Source of the DNA: Magicicada septendecula
Lineage: Eukaryota > Arthropoda > Insecta > Hemiptera > Cicadidae
NCBI GenBank assembly: GCA_034769895.1
Contig: CM068372.1
Span: forward strand, 242,382,343-242,446,342
DNA: 64,000 nucleotides
Reading direction: 5' to 3'
The notes under the pieces were generated by a model that was given only the letters and a program-made list of their open reading frames with translations, made no database searches and had not been told where the DNA came from. The number at the start of each line of letters is the position of its first letter. Within the stretch, counting starts at the first letter, position 1. Below are positions 43,166-55,746 of the stretch, piece after piece. The translations under genes and the position numbers were made by a program.

Positions 43166-44167
43166 TCATTTATTTTCCGTTAGCTCATGTAGTGGTTTAG
43201 TAATAGTAGCGAAGCCTTTCACAAAACGTTTGTAATATGAGCATAACCCTAGGAAACTCCTAACTTCGTGTCTACTCTTCGGCACTGGCCAGTCTCTTAC
43301 GGTGTCTACTTTATTAAGATCCATGCTAATACCCACTGCTGAAACCAGATGGCCCAGATACTGCACTTCCTTCTGAAATAGAGAACACTTCTTAGGGCTC
43401 AGCTTCAGTTGGTCACCGTGAATTCTAGTTAGAACCTCCTTAAGGTTTTCCAAATGGTCTTTGAAAGTCTTCCCGATGACTATGACATCGTCTAAATAAA
43501 CAAGGCAAGTTTTCCACGTCAGGCCTCGGAGTACCAGATCCATCAAACTTTCAAATGTTGCCGGTACATTACAGAGTCAAAATGGCATGACGTTCAATTG
43601 GAATAAGCCACTTGGGGTCGAGAAAGTGGTCTTTTCCTTGTCTTCTTGATGAAGACCCACTTGCCAATATCCACTCTTCAGCTCCAATGTAGAAAACCAC
43701 TAAGCTCCGGACAACGTGTCGAGTGTATCGTCAATACGAGCTAATGGATAGCAGTCTTTCTTTGTAACGTCATTTAACCTCTGGTAGTCTACGCAGAAAC
43801 GCAATCCACTACCCTTCTTTGCTACCAGCACTACAGGAGAAGACCAAGCATTTGACGAAGGTTCGATTACTCCCTCTGTCAACATGTCCTGTACTAACCG
43901 AGACATTTCCTCTTGTTTAGATAATGGAGGCCTTCGAGGAGGTTGGCGTATCGGTGTTGTGCCCCCGGTATTGATGTGATGTTGTACAAGAGAGGTTCTT
44001 CCCAGTGACTGTCCCCGAACTGCAAAAGAATCTTTGAATTCATGTAAAAACCGTCTGACTTCTTTTACCTCAACACTTGAGAGGTCGTTAAAAGATCTCT
44101 TCAATAATTCCTGCAGTTCCTCTGGTAATTCGGAATTATCCGAAGCACTGAATCTTCGATGCGTCAT
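43166..44167 (-). pseudogene. pol: Element 4 reverse transcriptase
   Basis: The finger/palm part runs 43700-44167 (NAWSSPVVLVAKK, FCVDYQRLN). An in-frame TAG sits near 43700. The LKSGYWQVGL motif follows, and a TGA replaces the Gly after MPF near 43575. The YLDD active site (LVYLDDVIVIG) is in the fragment 43166-43546. At least two nonsense codons make it dead. Confidence 0.9.
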
Positions 44168-44765
44168 TCAGGCTACCCAGGCTACAGGAGTCAATTTGCC
44201 TAGGAGCGTATTGCTTTGTAAAGTGACAGCTCGATCCAGAATATTCGCCACTCTAATAGGTACATTTCCGGTTTCGTCAGGTTTTACTAAACTTCTGGCA
44301 ATTAGTAGGCCCGGTGTGCTGACTACCTGGGGTTCGAATATAGAGCACTGGTTGCCCCTAATATCTACCTCGGTTGTAACCATGATGATCTTTTCGGAGT
44401 TTGGCAGAACAGTTATGGCCACTTGGTTTATGACGTCCATCGATTTTTCTGATGTCGTAAGCATTACCTCTTCTCCTCCGATTCTCAAGACATTGTTCTT
44501 GAAGTCGACTATAAATCCGTATGCGTTCTTAACGTCCACACCAAGAATTGCTTCATCCACAATGTCTGCAACCAGTACTTCATGATTAAACTCAAGTCGA
44601 CCGAGGCGTAGGTGTATCTCCACTTTTCCAAACACTTTTATGGGCCGTCCAGTAGCTGTTCGCAAGCTGCAAGAGCACCAGGTTGGCTTAAGATCTTTCA
44701 CCACGTCGGGCTGCACATGGAAACTGTTGCACCTGTGTCAACTGTAACTGAGGTTGGCCTTTCTT
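44168..44765 (-). pseudogene. pol: Element 4 aspartic protease
   Basis: A DTG-ATVS active-site sequence is readable near 44730-44745 in a different frame from the downstream ILGVDVKNAYGFIVDF flap region (44168-44716). A frameshift therefore separates them. Confidence 0.75.
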
Positions 44766-44882
44766 GAACGAATCCGGTAACCACCAAGCTCCCGCTGTTT
44801 TTCTGAAGTGCAGAAATTGCATATTGTGTAGGGGCTTTGTTCCTCTGGTTAGTCAGCACACGCCCCATTGTACCGACGACTG

Positions 44883-46123
44883 CTAGTTTCCCTGCTGTTG
44901 AACTCTAACCTGACAATCCCGTTGTAGATGTCCAGGTTTCCCACATTGATAACACTTCGGTCTTCCATCCTTTCTTCCTTTATTCTTTGGCGCCGACCAT
45001 CGAGTCTCTGTTCCTTGTTCTTCTTCCTCATCGTCTGTGCCGTCACGATCTTTTAGCGCGCACTTTCTGACTTGTCCAACCAGACGCTGATTTGGTGGCC
45101 TCAAATTGCAAAGCATGTACCAGGGCGTCGGCACTTTCTGGTGTCTTGCCATTCGTAACACTTGCTGTAGTTCGTTACCTTTGACACCGGCACTAAATGT
45201 CTGCATCGTAAAACTCGTTCAAAAATCTTCTGGTGCTTCAGGATATGCCAGTCTAATTAGTCTGTCGATACTTGATTCAAACTCTTGATGGCTCTCCCCG
45301 GCATGCTGTCGCCTTGCTCTCAACTGGGTGCAGTACACATCTCACAAATGTTATCCCCATACCTTAATTCTACAGCTTTTATCAACTCGGCATAGATGGT
45401 CTGGCTGTCAGGTGGCACTTTCTATAGTAATTCTGCCACAGGTCCTTTTAATGAGAGAACAAGTGAAACAGCCTTGTCTTTCTCTGTCCAATTATTTGGG
45501 CAGACAGCAGCTTCAAATTGGCGGAGGTACGTTGCCCAGTGACTGCTTCCGTCAAAGGTTGGAGCTTTGACATTAACTGTCCCTACTGCAGGCAAAGTGA
45601 CTTTCTCTGGTAACTTATTCTCTGTGTCTTTATCTGTCTTTATCATTGGTACAGTCTGTTCACAAAGTTGTTTTGGTTGTATCTTCAGGCACTGCTCAAC
45701 TTCACTTTTAATTTGTTCTCTTATGTTTGCCATTGAGTTTTCTACTGCAGATATTTTATTTGACATCGTTTCTTCTATGACAGATATTTTTGTAGACATC
45801 GATTCTTCAACAATCAAAACAGATTTTTCTATTTCAGCTATTTTTAACGTCATTGATTCTTGTATCTCCGATATTTTAGTAACTTGCTTATTAAGCTCAC
45901 CTCATAGGAGACCTAATTCTGCAGTACTGGTTTCTTGCAACTGTTTTTGCATAACTTCAAAGAGAGCTTCCGTTTTATCTGCTTCTTGCTTACGTTTTTC
46001 ATCCTGTCATTTTTCTGCTTCTTCTCTTTCTTGTCTCCGTTCTTCTTTTTGTCGTCTTTCTGCTTCTTCCTGTGTCTGCCGCAGCAGCGTTTGGAAAGCT
46101 TCCATCATCTGACTGGCATCCAT
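44883..46123 (-). pseudogene. gag: Element 4 Gag with CCHC knuckle
   Basis: ATG at 46123. The N-terminus is an E/R/Q-rich coiled coil with in-frame TGA codons near 46010 and 45905. The capsid region APTFDGSSHWATYLRQFE lies near 45530. The nucleocapsid knuckle CYQCGKPGHLQRDC (C-x2-C-x4-H-x4-C) lies near 44930. It is the conventional Gag design and contrasts with elements 1 and 2. Confidence 0.85.
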
Positions 46124-46194
46124 GTTTACAGATTAATTATGAATGTACACTCATCTTGTACAAAGAGTCCACTGTTTCTACTGTTAACTGTTCT

Positions 46195-46212
46195 ATCCCA
46201 GTTCTGACACCA
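46195..46212 (-). promoter_or_regulatory. Primer-binding site of element 4, tRNA-Leu-like
   Basis: On the minus strand TGGTGTCAGAACTGGGAT starts one base after the LTR. It resembles the complement of tRNA-Leu 3' ends with one possible change. Confidence 0.6.
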
Positions 46213-46213
46213 C

Positions 46214-46752
46214 TGTTACGACGGTCTACTTGTTCGTCGTAGGTACAGTAGAAACAAAATACAAGACACCAATTAAGTCACTAAATAACAGCTTTAATTT
46301 TCACAGTTAAACAGTTCGTAATTAACAACACAGTCTCTTACAACAAATCAAATAAAAATTGTTCACACGCAATAAAATGTCCACTAATATTAAACACAAT
46401 TGTATTACAATTATCCCGCCCGATTATACTTATTAAACACTGCACTAATAACCGCTTGAATGCACACAGTAATATTGCCCGATAATCACTTGTAATCGCC
46501 CGACAAACTGAACTGAGCGTCCCTGAGTAATTATATTTATATCCCGCTGAAAATCTAGACGATTCCACATACTACATATTACCTCTAAACTATGATGTAA
46601 TTGATTGCGGCCTTGACACAGTGAGAGCGGCCGCGCAAATTCTCACACCGTCTAGCAAATGCGTCGACAAGCACGTACGCCACATGCGTTAGATTCCGGA
46701 TCCCTCAGAGAACATTCGATAAACACATAGATTATTCTGTGATGTCGAAACA
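46214..46752 (-). repeat. Element 4 5' LTR
   Basis: Right-hand LTR, differing from the other copy by several substitutions and short indels, which makes the insertion old. Confidence 0.92.
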
Positions 46753-47555
46753 ATACATTATGATGTATTGCAGATTGTAGGTTCCTGTCCATTCTTGACT
46801 TACAGTATCCCAGACTTTCATTGTTTTACTGTATTTACTTTCTGAATACTCTATACCAGTGGTTCACAAACTTTTCAGTCCACGGACCTCCACAAAAAAA
46901 TTAAAAATTGCATGGACCCCATCTGAGTTCTGAAGTAAAGCAAACAGTAAATATGATACAAACTCCTATATTTTAATTAAAATGAACGAAAATAAAACAA
47001 AATCTGCCAGGGAAGGAAATTGTTTGAAAATTTCAGAGTCTAATCTCTGATTCACAGCTTCAATTTTTTTAATCTACACAACCATCAATGGCTGTGACAT
47101 ACCGCGAATTACCTGCCAGGGGCCACAAGACCGATACATTGTGTTGCGCAGCCAACGTTACCAACCTAGGCTCTATCTTTCCAGCCACACGAGTCGAAAT
47201 CCAGCTGCTTAGCCATAAAACCACCCACGGAAAAACAATTTGCTTAGATGCAGTGCTTGTACACGACATACAATGCTTAATATGTGGACAAAACAGTGCG
47301 GTCAGTTCTTCGTTGATGTGGTGCTCTAATCAGGCCGGCTGACAAACAGATCTGCTACACGACATGATTTAAAGATATTATTAAAGCCATTACTTTGAAA
47401 TTACTTTTACAATTATAATTAGTTTGAATAAAAAAAAACTGGAATCTTCTACTAACTGTTTTAAGATTGTAAAATTTAGATTTGAATCTATAAAAATCGG
47501 AGAAAATTACGGTATATTCTACTTTTTCTTGAAAGTGTCCAGGGACCCCCAGGGG

Positions 47556-48729
47556 TGTAACGGGACAAAATTTGGGTAACAAAATTATGTAACAAGTCAT
47601 TGTTTTATTGTAATGATGCGGGTCTGGTCAGGATTGTAGAGGTGGGGGCAGGTGATGTCCATATAAGGCAACAAGTGATTCTGTTGTTAACCAGTGAATC
47701 ATACAAACGGCACGTGTTTCCAAAAGACACAGTCAGTCTATCAGCGAAGTAGGGAGAACAAGTAAGACGCAATTTACAGATTACGAGGGGACGCAGGTAG
47801 AAATCTGCCTGGAACCAGTTTAAAAAGGCGCAGAAAAAACGGAATTAGTGTAACCACACCAGGTATGCTCACCCCAGTCTCCAGTTGTCCAGCATACAGG
47901 ACACACGTGTTCTTTTAGTGTCCACGAGCATTTACGGTAGGCCTACCAAATTTTGTCTTAAATGTTGAAAGTGCTAACAAATTTTAAAGTAATAGGTAAT
48001 AAAACAATGGAGATATAAATATAGACGGTTAGAACAACTTTTTTTTGTCTTTGGTGATTTGAAAGTGAACTGTGAAGTGTTGCGCAACAACTGGGACCAC
48101 GAGCCAGATAAGTAACAAAATAATTGGCCAAAAAGTTAATCAAATTTAATTAAAGTTTATTTATTTGCAAAATGATTTTAAAACATAAACAATATTAAAA
48201 TGATGAGACCTCAATAAAAAGGGGGGTAATCAGAAAAAGAGAGAGAGTGTGTGAGAGAAAAAGGGGAGGTGAGAGAAAAAGAAAAAAAGAGAGAGAAAAA
48301 GAGGGAAGTACTGATTTGCAAGTAAAACTATTATATATTATAATTTTGCTTTGGCTATTAAATTTTGTTGTGTTAACATTTAAAATTAAAAAGAGATACA
48401 TAATGTGTTTTTATAAATAAAAGATGATTGTGTAATACTAATAGTGTTAGTATAATTATTACACCACACAATACCCATAACCTTATCTCTGTATCGACGA
48501 GTTCGTCTAGATGGCCTTGGAATATTTTTTATAGAGGGGAAGTTTTGTTTATTTTCTAAATTATTTCTTTGGGGAGAGTGAATGGTTTCTACATTTACTC
48601 CTAAAAATGTAGTGGCGCCCCTAGGGACTTTGGGAATCTTCTCTATTAAGGTAAGTCGTAAATCATAGTATCATAATAATCTGGGTGTAGTTTCTTCTTT
48701 TATATCTTCATTTTATTTTAACAGTTACA
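47556..48729 (+). repeat. Element 3 5' LTR
   Basis: 1,174 bp, starting TGTAACGGGAC and ending TTTTAACAGTTACA. Near its end it has GTGGCGCCC...AGGGAC (48611-48629), like the tRNA-Lys site of element 1, then a donor-acceptor pair AAG|GTAAGT (48651) and TTTTATTTTAACAG (48724) bounding 74 nt. The 3' LTR has the same features, so they belong to the LTR. Confidence 0.88.
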
Positions 48730-48913
48730 ATCGGCAACCCTGCCAGGATGCTTGTATAAATGTTTTTATATAAGTTAGGCCTACTTGAGATACAGAGATA
48801 GGTTTGGGTAGATGGCATTTATTGTATTATCATAGAGGTTAATCATTTTTATGATTTGTAAGGTAAAACATTGTGTTAAATTGTAAAAATTTTTCTTTAT
48901 ATAATTAAAAAAG

Positions 48914-49315
48914 ATGGAAGATAAGAAAAATGAAGTTAGTCTAACTGACTCAGCCATAATGAGTGACTCTGGGGTACATTCGACCCGTGTCAACAAAAGA
49001 AAGGGAGGGGTCAATTGATGACATAATGAATTTCTTACGCATAATGTCTAATGATAATAATAAGAGGTTTGATGGTAATGATGATTTTTTGCGTACAATG
49101 TCTAATGATGTTAGTGAAATGAAACAACAAAATGTTCATTTAAGGGGTGATATTAATGAAATAAAAGAGCGAAATGTTAAGTTCGAAAATAATATTAATG
49201 AAAAAATGAAAGAACAACAAAATGTAATGTCTAATGAAATGAAACAACAAAATGTTAAGTTAAGGGGTGAAATGAAAAAAAAAAAACAGTGGGATAAACA
49301 TTTTAATTAATTAAA
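48914..49315 (+). pseudogene. Element 3 Gag-like N-terminal region
   Basis: ATG at 48914. The opening EVSLTDSAIMSDSGVHSTRV resembles the start of element 1 Gag (SVTDS...GVHSTPV). A frameshift follows near 49010. The next frame has repeated MSND and MKQQNV(H/K)LRG(D/E) units, probably coiled coil, and ends at a TAA near 49308. No capsid-like region or zinc finger follows. Confidence 0.65.
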
Positions 49316-49317
49316 AA

Positions 49318-50208
49318 ATATTAAAAAACGAACTGAGAAGTGGAAACGAGATACAGGTAAAGGTAATGAGAATAAAAATAACCAGGTAATAGAGAATAAG
49401 GTAAGTGATTCTGATAGTGAAAATAATAGTGATAACTATAATAATGATATGACGAATAATAATGACATAATTAAAAAAGTGGTATCAGAGAGCTGTATAT
49501 TGAATAATGGTAGTGATGATGAAGTTGTCGTAGGAGTAGAAATTGGTGATGAGGTAGTAGTTGTTGATGAGTTTGAGCGAGAGTGTGAAGTGAGGTTAGG
49601 TGAGTATGAGGTGCAAAGGGCAAATTTTCCCTGTGGTTTAAGTGGAGTAAAGACGCCACATGCGGTTTATGAGGACAAAGGTTCCTCTAGAGGTTATGTG
49701 GGAGACATGGTTTCTCCAAATGGTCCTTAATTTGTTGTGGTATACCTGGTAAAGCCAGGAGGTATTTTAGTGATTTTGTGGTGCCCTTTGAATGGACTGA
49801 GGTAGTTCAGGGGAGTTGTGATAGGTATTATGATGAGAGAGGGAGAAAGAGAGAGATAGGGATTTTTGATGCTAACAGAGATTAGGCTATAAACAGTTGG
49901 TGGAGGTTTTAGATATTGAGAGAGTGGAGAAAACTGAAGTCTTACCTTGTGATGTAACTGGTGCAGTAGAGGATGATGATATTGTGATTTACCTGATTAT
50001 GACAAATAATCCCAAGGGCGACTTGACTATACATGATGTTGATGAGGTATATGAGGTAATACTATGGAGTAATTCTGTTGGTTATTATGGTATAGTGGAC
50101 AGAATAAATTTAAATGGTCATTATATTGAAAGAGATAATATAATGGATTTAAACAAAAATAAAATGGGCATGTACAGTATAAGAATAATTTATGATGATG
50201 GGAGTTAG
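49318..50208 (+). pseudogene. Element 3 ORF region of unknown function, degraded
   Basis: Open fragments 49318-49730, about 49735-49885 (another frame) and 49897-50208 read like one protein broken by two shifts or stops. The first part is rich in Asp/Asn/Glu with a valine-rich EVVVDEFERE stretch; then comes FPCGLSGVKTPHAVYED. The last part (103 codons) is a compact mixed sequence with hydrophobic strands (YEVILWSNSVGYYGIVDRI). It is not Gag, Pol or a known Env. It occupies the place of capsid and pol, so it could be a captured or strongly diverged gene. Confidence 0.45.
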
Positions 50209-50760
50209 ACATATGTTGTTGATGGACATTTAATTATTTGAGTTTAATGGTGTTAATACTTGGCTTGATAATATAATAATTTTTGGAGAACAATGACATT
50301 TTATGTGTAGTACATTGTAAATAAATTTGTATTGGGGTTATGTGTATTATGTATTAGGTTATGTTGTTGTTATGGTAGGATATCAGATGATACATTGTGT
50401 TGTGTGTGTATGTTGTATTTTGTGTAGCAAGGTTTGTAATTTTGTTTGACTGATGATTGACATTACTAAATTTTTATTACGTAATTCAATTAATTAGAGA
50501 TGGTAAAGATTTGAATTTGGTAATAAATTCAAAAAATTTTATTTCCGAATTTTGTAATAAATTATAAAGGATCAAAATTTGAGAATTGAAATGTGAAATG
50601 TGAGAACAAATTTGAAATGTTTATTTTAATGTAATGTATTTATGAGATATACAACATGGTTTTATAAAACATTTATAATATGGTTTTTAATGTGATAATT
50701 GAAATGTAAAATGGAAGCTTTAGAAAATTGAATCTGTAATTGAGTTTGAGTATTTTTGTT
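50209..50760. other. Element 3 internal AT-rich sequence
   Basis: Long T/G- and A-rich stretches with no ORF or repeat recognised, ending where the first reversed tandem-core element begins. Confidence 0.5.
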
Positions 50761-51734
50761 ACTTCCATGTTCCATAAGGAAATGGAAGTATGGTGATGGT
50801 AAAAAAAAATCGTGGTCGAGATTATTGCAGATTCTGATTGTACTACCCTCAAAACATGAAAAAAAGTAATTTTTCTAAAAGTGTCTGTGTGTCTGTAAAT
50901 TTTTTTTCTATGGCAAACGATAACAGCCGCAAATTCAAACAGAATCATCAAATAATATTTTGCATACAGCCCTGAATTGCAGAGTACTCAACACCTATTG
51001 TTTTTGGTGAAGATCGGTTAAGGGAAAGGGGTAGTTTACCGACTTTTTTTTTTATCAAGGGTAATTTTTTTTCTATGGCAAACGATAATAACAGCCGCAA
51101 ATTTAAACAGAATCAAATAATGTTTCGCATATAGCTCTGAATAGTAGAGTTCTCAAGACCTATTGTTTTTGGTGAAGATCGGTTAAGGGGAAGGGGTAGT
51201 TTACCTGCAACATTTTATGTTTTAAAAGGGTAATTTTGTTTTTATGACGAATGATAACTGCCGCATATTCAAAGAGAATCAAATAATTTTTTGCATACGT
51301 TCCTGAAGTTGTAAGTACTCAAGGTCTGTTGATTTTGGTGAAAATCGGTTATGATAAAGGGGTAGTTTACCTGCAACATTTTATGTTTTAACAAGGGTAA
51401 TTTTTTCTATGGCGAACGATAACTGCCGTAAATTCAAAGAGAATCAAATAATTTGTTGCATACGTTTCTGAATTGTAAAGAACTGAAGGCCTATTGATTT
51501 TGGTGAAGATCGGTTATGGGAAAGGGGTAGTGTACCTGCCACCTTTAATGTTTTAACAAGAGTAATTGTTTCTATGACGAACGATAACTGCCGCACATTC
51601 AAACAGAATCAAATAATGTTTTGCATGCATCCCTGAATTGTAGAGGACTCAAGATCTATTGATTTTGGTGAAGATCAGTTAAGAGAAAGGGGTAGTTTAC
51701 CTGCAACATTTTATGTGATAACAAGGTTAATTTT
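50761..51734 (-). mobile_element. Tandem-core element, copy 9, left-truncated
   Basis: A diverged CCATAAGG palindrome at 50761-50789, a short CAGA tract and about five more diverged core units. It abuts the next copy directly. Confidence 0.65.
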
Positions 51735-52543
51735 ACTTCCATATTCCTTAAGGAATGGAAGTATGGTGATGGCAAAAAAAATCGTGTTCGAGATTATTGC
51801 AGATTCTGATTCTACTGCACTCAAAACATGAAAAAAAGTCGTTTTCCGAAAAGTGTCTGTGTGTCTATCTGTCTGTCTTCTGTAGATTTTTTTTCTATGG
51901 CAAACGATAACTGCCGCAAATTCAAACAGAATCAAATAATTTTTTGCATACAGCCCTGATTTGCAGAGTACTCGCGACCTATTGTTTTTGGTGAAGATCG
52001 GTTGAGGGAAAGGGGTAGTTAACCGGCAACGATTTATGTTTTAACAAGGGTATTTCCTATGGCAAACGATAACAGTCGCAAATTCAAACAGAATCAAAAG
52101 ATTATTTGCATGCAGCCCTAAATTGTAGAGTTTTCAAGACCTATTATTTTTGGTGAAGATCGGTTGAGGGAAAGGGGTAGTTTACCTGCAACGTTTTTTT
52201 AACAAGGGTATTTTCTATGGCAAACGATAACAGCCGCAAATTCAAACAGAATCAAATAATGTTTTGCATACAGCCCTGATTTGTAGTGTACTCAAGACCT
52301 ATTGTTTTTGGTGAAGATCGGTTAAGGGGAAGGGGTAGTTTACCTGCAACGATTTTTTTATCAAGCATATTTTCTATGGCAAACGATAACAGCCGCAAAT
52401 TCAAACAGAATCAAATAATATTTTGCATACGTCCCTGAATTGTAGAGGTCTCAATGACTTTCGATTTTGGTGAAGATCGGTTAAGGGGAAGGGGTAGTTT
52501 ACCTGCAACCTTTTACGTTTTAACAAGAGTAAAGTACTTGTTT
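51735..52543 (-). mobile_element. Tandem-core element, copy 10, left-truncated
   Basis: Palindrome at 51735-51762, a CAGA microsatellite and about four cores. It ends in the AAAGTACTTG of the left region without the TTGCC end. Confidence 0.65.
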
Positions 52544-53445
52544 ACTTCCATATTCCTTAAGGAATGGAAGTATGGTGATGGCAAAAAAAATCGTGTTCGA
52601 GATTATTGCAGATTCTGATTCTACTACACTCAAAACATGAAAAAAAGTCGTTTTCCGAAAAGTGTCTGTGTGTGTGTCTGTGTGTCTATCTGTCTGTGTG
52701 TGTGTCTGTCTGTAGATTTTTTTCTATGGCAAACGATAACTGCCGCAAATTCAAACAGAATCAAATAATTTTTTGCATACAGCCCTGATTTGTAGAGTAC
52801 TCAAGACCTATTGTTTTTGGTGAAGATCGGTTGAGGGAAAGGGGTAGTTTACCTGCAACGGTTTTTTTTTATCAAGGGAAATTTTTTTGTTTTGGCAAAC
52901 GATAACAGCCGCAAATTCAAACAGAATCAAATAATGTTTCGCATACAGCCCTGAATTGTAGAGTTCTCAAGACCTATTGTTTTTGGTGAAGATCGGTTAA
53001 GAGAAAGGGGTAGTTTACCTGTAAAGTTTTATGTTTTAACAAGGGTATTTCCTATGGCAAACGATAACAGCCGCAAATTCAAACAGAATCAAAAGATTAT
53101 TTGCATACAGCCCTAAATTGTAGAGTTCTCAAGACACTATTGTTTTTGGTGAAGATCGGTTAAGGGAAAGGGGTAGTTTACCTACAACGTTTTTTTTGAC
53201 AAGGGTATTTTCTATGGCAAACGATAACAGCCGCAAATTCAAACAGAATAAAATAAGTTTTTGCATACGTCCCTGAATTGTAGAGGTCTCAAGGCGTTTA
53301 GATTTTGGTGAAGATCGGTTAAGGGGAAGGGGTAGTTTACCTGCAACCTTTTACGTTTTAACAAGAGTAAAGTACTTGAAAATTTATTTAAACTTTTTGA
53401 AACAATGGTAATTGTTGAAAATAAAATAATTTTGTTGCCAGGTAA
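52544..53445 (-). mobile_element. Tandem-core element, copy 11, complete
   Basis: Palindrome at 52544-52571, a CA/CAGA microsatellite (52661-52710), four cores and the left end TTGCCAGGTAA at 53435-53445. Confidence 0.7.
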
Positions 53446-55070
53446 CAAAAATAAAGTCATTTTGATTATAAAATATAAATATTTACAACAAGAAAAGAAT
53501 TTTCAGTTTTCAAAATTTAAATATATTTTTATAAAACAATGGGTTCTTCATTGAGGTGGGGACCATGTCACTCACTCCATCTCAAGCCTCTCCTATTTTG
53601 CAGAAAGAGAACCCTGTCAAGGCTGATACTCTGACGACAGTGACAGGGCTTTCCACCAAATTCAGCAGAGTGACAGGTAGGCCCAACTCTGATTGGCTCC
53701 TCAGATTTCCCCAGCGTTAGTAGGTTCTATGAAAATATTTTATTTCAAAAATGATTTTAAATATAAATCTTAGATATGTTTTATAAATCTCATGTTTTAT
53801 ATTTTAACATGGGTAATTTTTTATATGACGAACCATAACTGCTGTAAATTCAAACAGAATCAAATAATTTTTTACATATGTGCCTGAGCTATAGAGAACT
53901 CAATGTCTGTTGATTTTGGTGAAGTACGGTTATGGGGAAAGGGCAGTTTACCAGAAACATTTTTTGTTGTAACATGAGTAAAGTACTTAATTTTGATAAA
54001 GTATCCTGATAAGATCTTAATAATCCACTGTAGAAACGTAGATGAAATATCTATAAATGAAGAGGCTAGTTGAACGGGCTGGGGGTAATTTTCTATAAAT
54101 CAAAATTATAGTTGAAGGGGGAGGGGATAATTTTTTTTTATATGTGTACTACGTTATTGGCAACAAAGAAGTATTTTTTTGTTAAAATTCCTTCCCTGGC
54201 TGTTTGGCTGAAAATGATTTTAAATATAAATCTTAGAATATGGAAGTCATGTATGGTTCTCCATACCGATTATTTTCTATGACGAACGATAACTGCCATA
54301 AATTCAAACATAATCAAATAAGTTTTTGCATACATCCCTAAATTGTAGAGAACTCAAGGCCTGTTGATTTTGGTGAAGATCGGTTAAGGGAAAGGGGTAG
54401 GTTTGCCAGCAACATTTTATGTTGTAACAAGAGATATATTTTCATGATGAACGATAACTGCCGTAAATTCAAACAGAATCAAATAATTTTTTACACATGT
54501 GCCTGAGTTGTAGAAGACTCAAGGACTATTGATTTTGGTGAAGATTGGTTATGGGGAAAGAGCAGTTTACCTGAAACATTTTTTGTTGTAACAAGAGTAA
54601 AGTACTTAATTTTGATAAATAAAGTATCCTGATAAGATCTTAATAATCCACAGTAGAAATGTAGATGAAATATCTATAAATGAAGAGGGTAGTTGAACGG
54701 GGTGGGGGTAATTTTCTATAAATGAAAATTATAGTTAAGGGGGAGGGGTAATTTTTATATGTGTACACAACATTATCAGCAACAAAGTAGTAGTTTGTTG
54801 TTAAAATTCCTTCCCGGGCTGTTTGGCCGTAGTCCAATGTTTTCTGCAAAACCAGAAATTTCAGCAGTGCCGTCGACTGCCATCATCAGTGAAAATCGAG
54901 TGCGATAACGTGTGGTGGTACACGTTAGTGACCACAGTACTGTGGTTAAGGCTGAAGCAATAAGTGGAAATAAGTAGTTTCTATGGAAACATTTCATTTT
55001 GTAAATGATTTTAAATATAAATCTTAGAACATGGAAGTCATGTATGGTTCTCCATACTGATATTTTTTTA
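53446..55070 (-). repeat. Reversed composite repeats with Penelope-like arm
   Basis: 53446-54270 is the inverted counterpart of 3366-4442. 54290-55070 has degenerate cores and an arm like 8098-8400 ending in the GGTATGG palindrome. Here the hammerhead-like motif keeps a better stem II (GCAGT/ACTGC, near 54865-54881), but the GAAAC box has become GAAAT. Confidence 0.55.
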
Positions 55071-55331
55071 TATAATTCACTATTGTACTTTGATATAGGG
55101 TCATATACATATGTATGTTGGCATGTTATTTGAGTTAAATAATATGTGTTATGTTAGCATAAGGATACATCTTGTTGAAGAGTAATATGTTACTTGTGTA
55201 TTAAGATACTTAAGATATCAAATCAGTACTTTGGTCAACGCAAATCAGTACTTCTAGGAGGAACCCAAATCAGTACAAGGATACGGAGTAGTGAAATGCC
55301 ATTTGCTAATGTTTTTACTTTGTTGTTACAG

Positions 55332-55489
55332 AATCTGTGTGGAACTGTGGAGGTAAACCTGTGCTGGCCAACGCGTCAGGGCAGGGTCGCCAAGTGCCTG
55401 TCTGGCTTTTTGGTGTTGGGATCCTGATGAAGGAAGTCCAGTTAAGTCATGCAGGTGTGGCAACAGCCACTGGATTAAGGGGGGGGGGG
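55332..55489 (+). promoter_or_regulatory. 3'-b module of element 3
   Basis: Acceptor TTGTTACAG before and donor GTAAGT after a G-run. The interior shares TCAGGGCAGGG, GGTGTTGGGATC and AAGTCCAGT with elements 1 and 2. Because it survives in a pol-less element, it is likely needed in cis. Confidence 0.45.
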
Positions 55490-55594
55490 TAAGTACCCAA
55501 ATTGTAATCAGGAAGTAAGGAGGGTCATGGCGCCATATCCTCACTGGTTGTCCTGGGTTTAGGCAATGAGAGTTGTTATGTTTTTGACATAAAA

Positions 55595-55616
55595 CCTCTC
55601 ATGGGGGGGGGGGTCT
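55595..55616 (+). promoter_or_regulatory. Polypurine tract of element 3
   Basis: CTCTCAT plus a G(12) run and TCT immediately before the 3' LTR, as in elements 1 and 2. Confidence 0.7.
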
Positions 55617-55746
55617 TGTAACGGGACAAAATTTGGGTAACAAAATTATGTAACAAGTCATTGTTTTATTGTAATGATGCGGGTCTGGTCAGAATTGTAG
55701 AGGTGGGGGCAGGCGATGTCCATATAAGGCAACAAGTGATTCTGTT

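Larger units (their letters stand above)
40683..46752 (-). mobile_element. Element 4: old Ty3/Gypsy retrotransposon, minus strand
   Basis: LTRs of 544 bp (40683-41226) and 539 bp (46214-46752) diverge at many sites. The target duplication ATAC is at 40679-40682 and 46753-46756. It reads right to left: 5' LTR, primer site, Gag with CCHC knuckle, PR, RT, RNase H, IN. All reading frames carry stops or shifts. It is in sense orientation to GUF1 and sits in its 20.8 kb intron. Sequence style differs from elements 1-3, so it is another Gypsy lineage. Confidence 0.92.

Noticed and set aside
47069..47342. hAT transposase fragment
   Set aside because: Neither strand shows the hAT dimerisation motif or BED finger, so only the terminal repeats support hAT.
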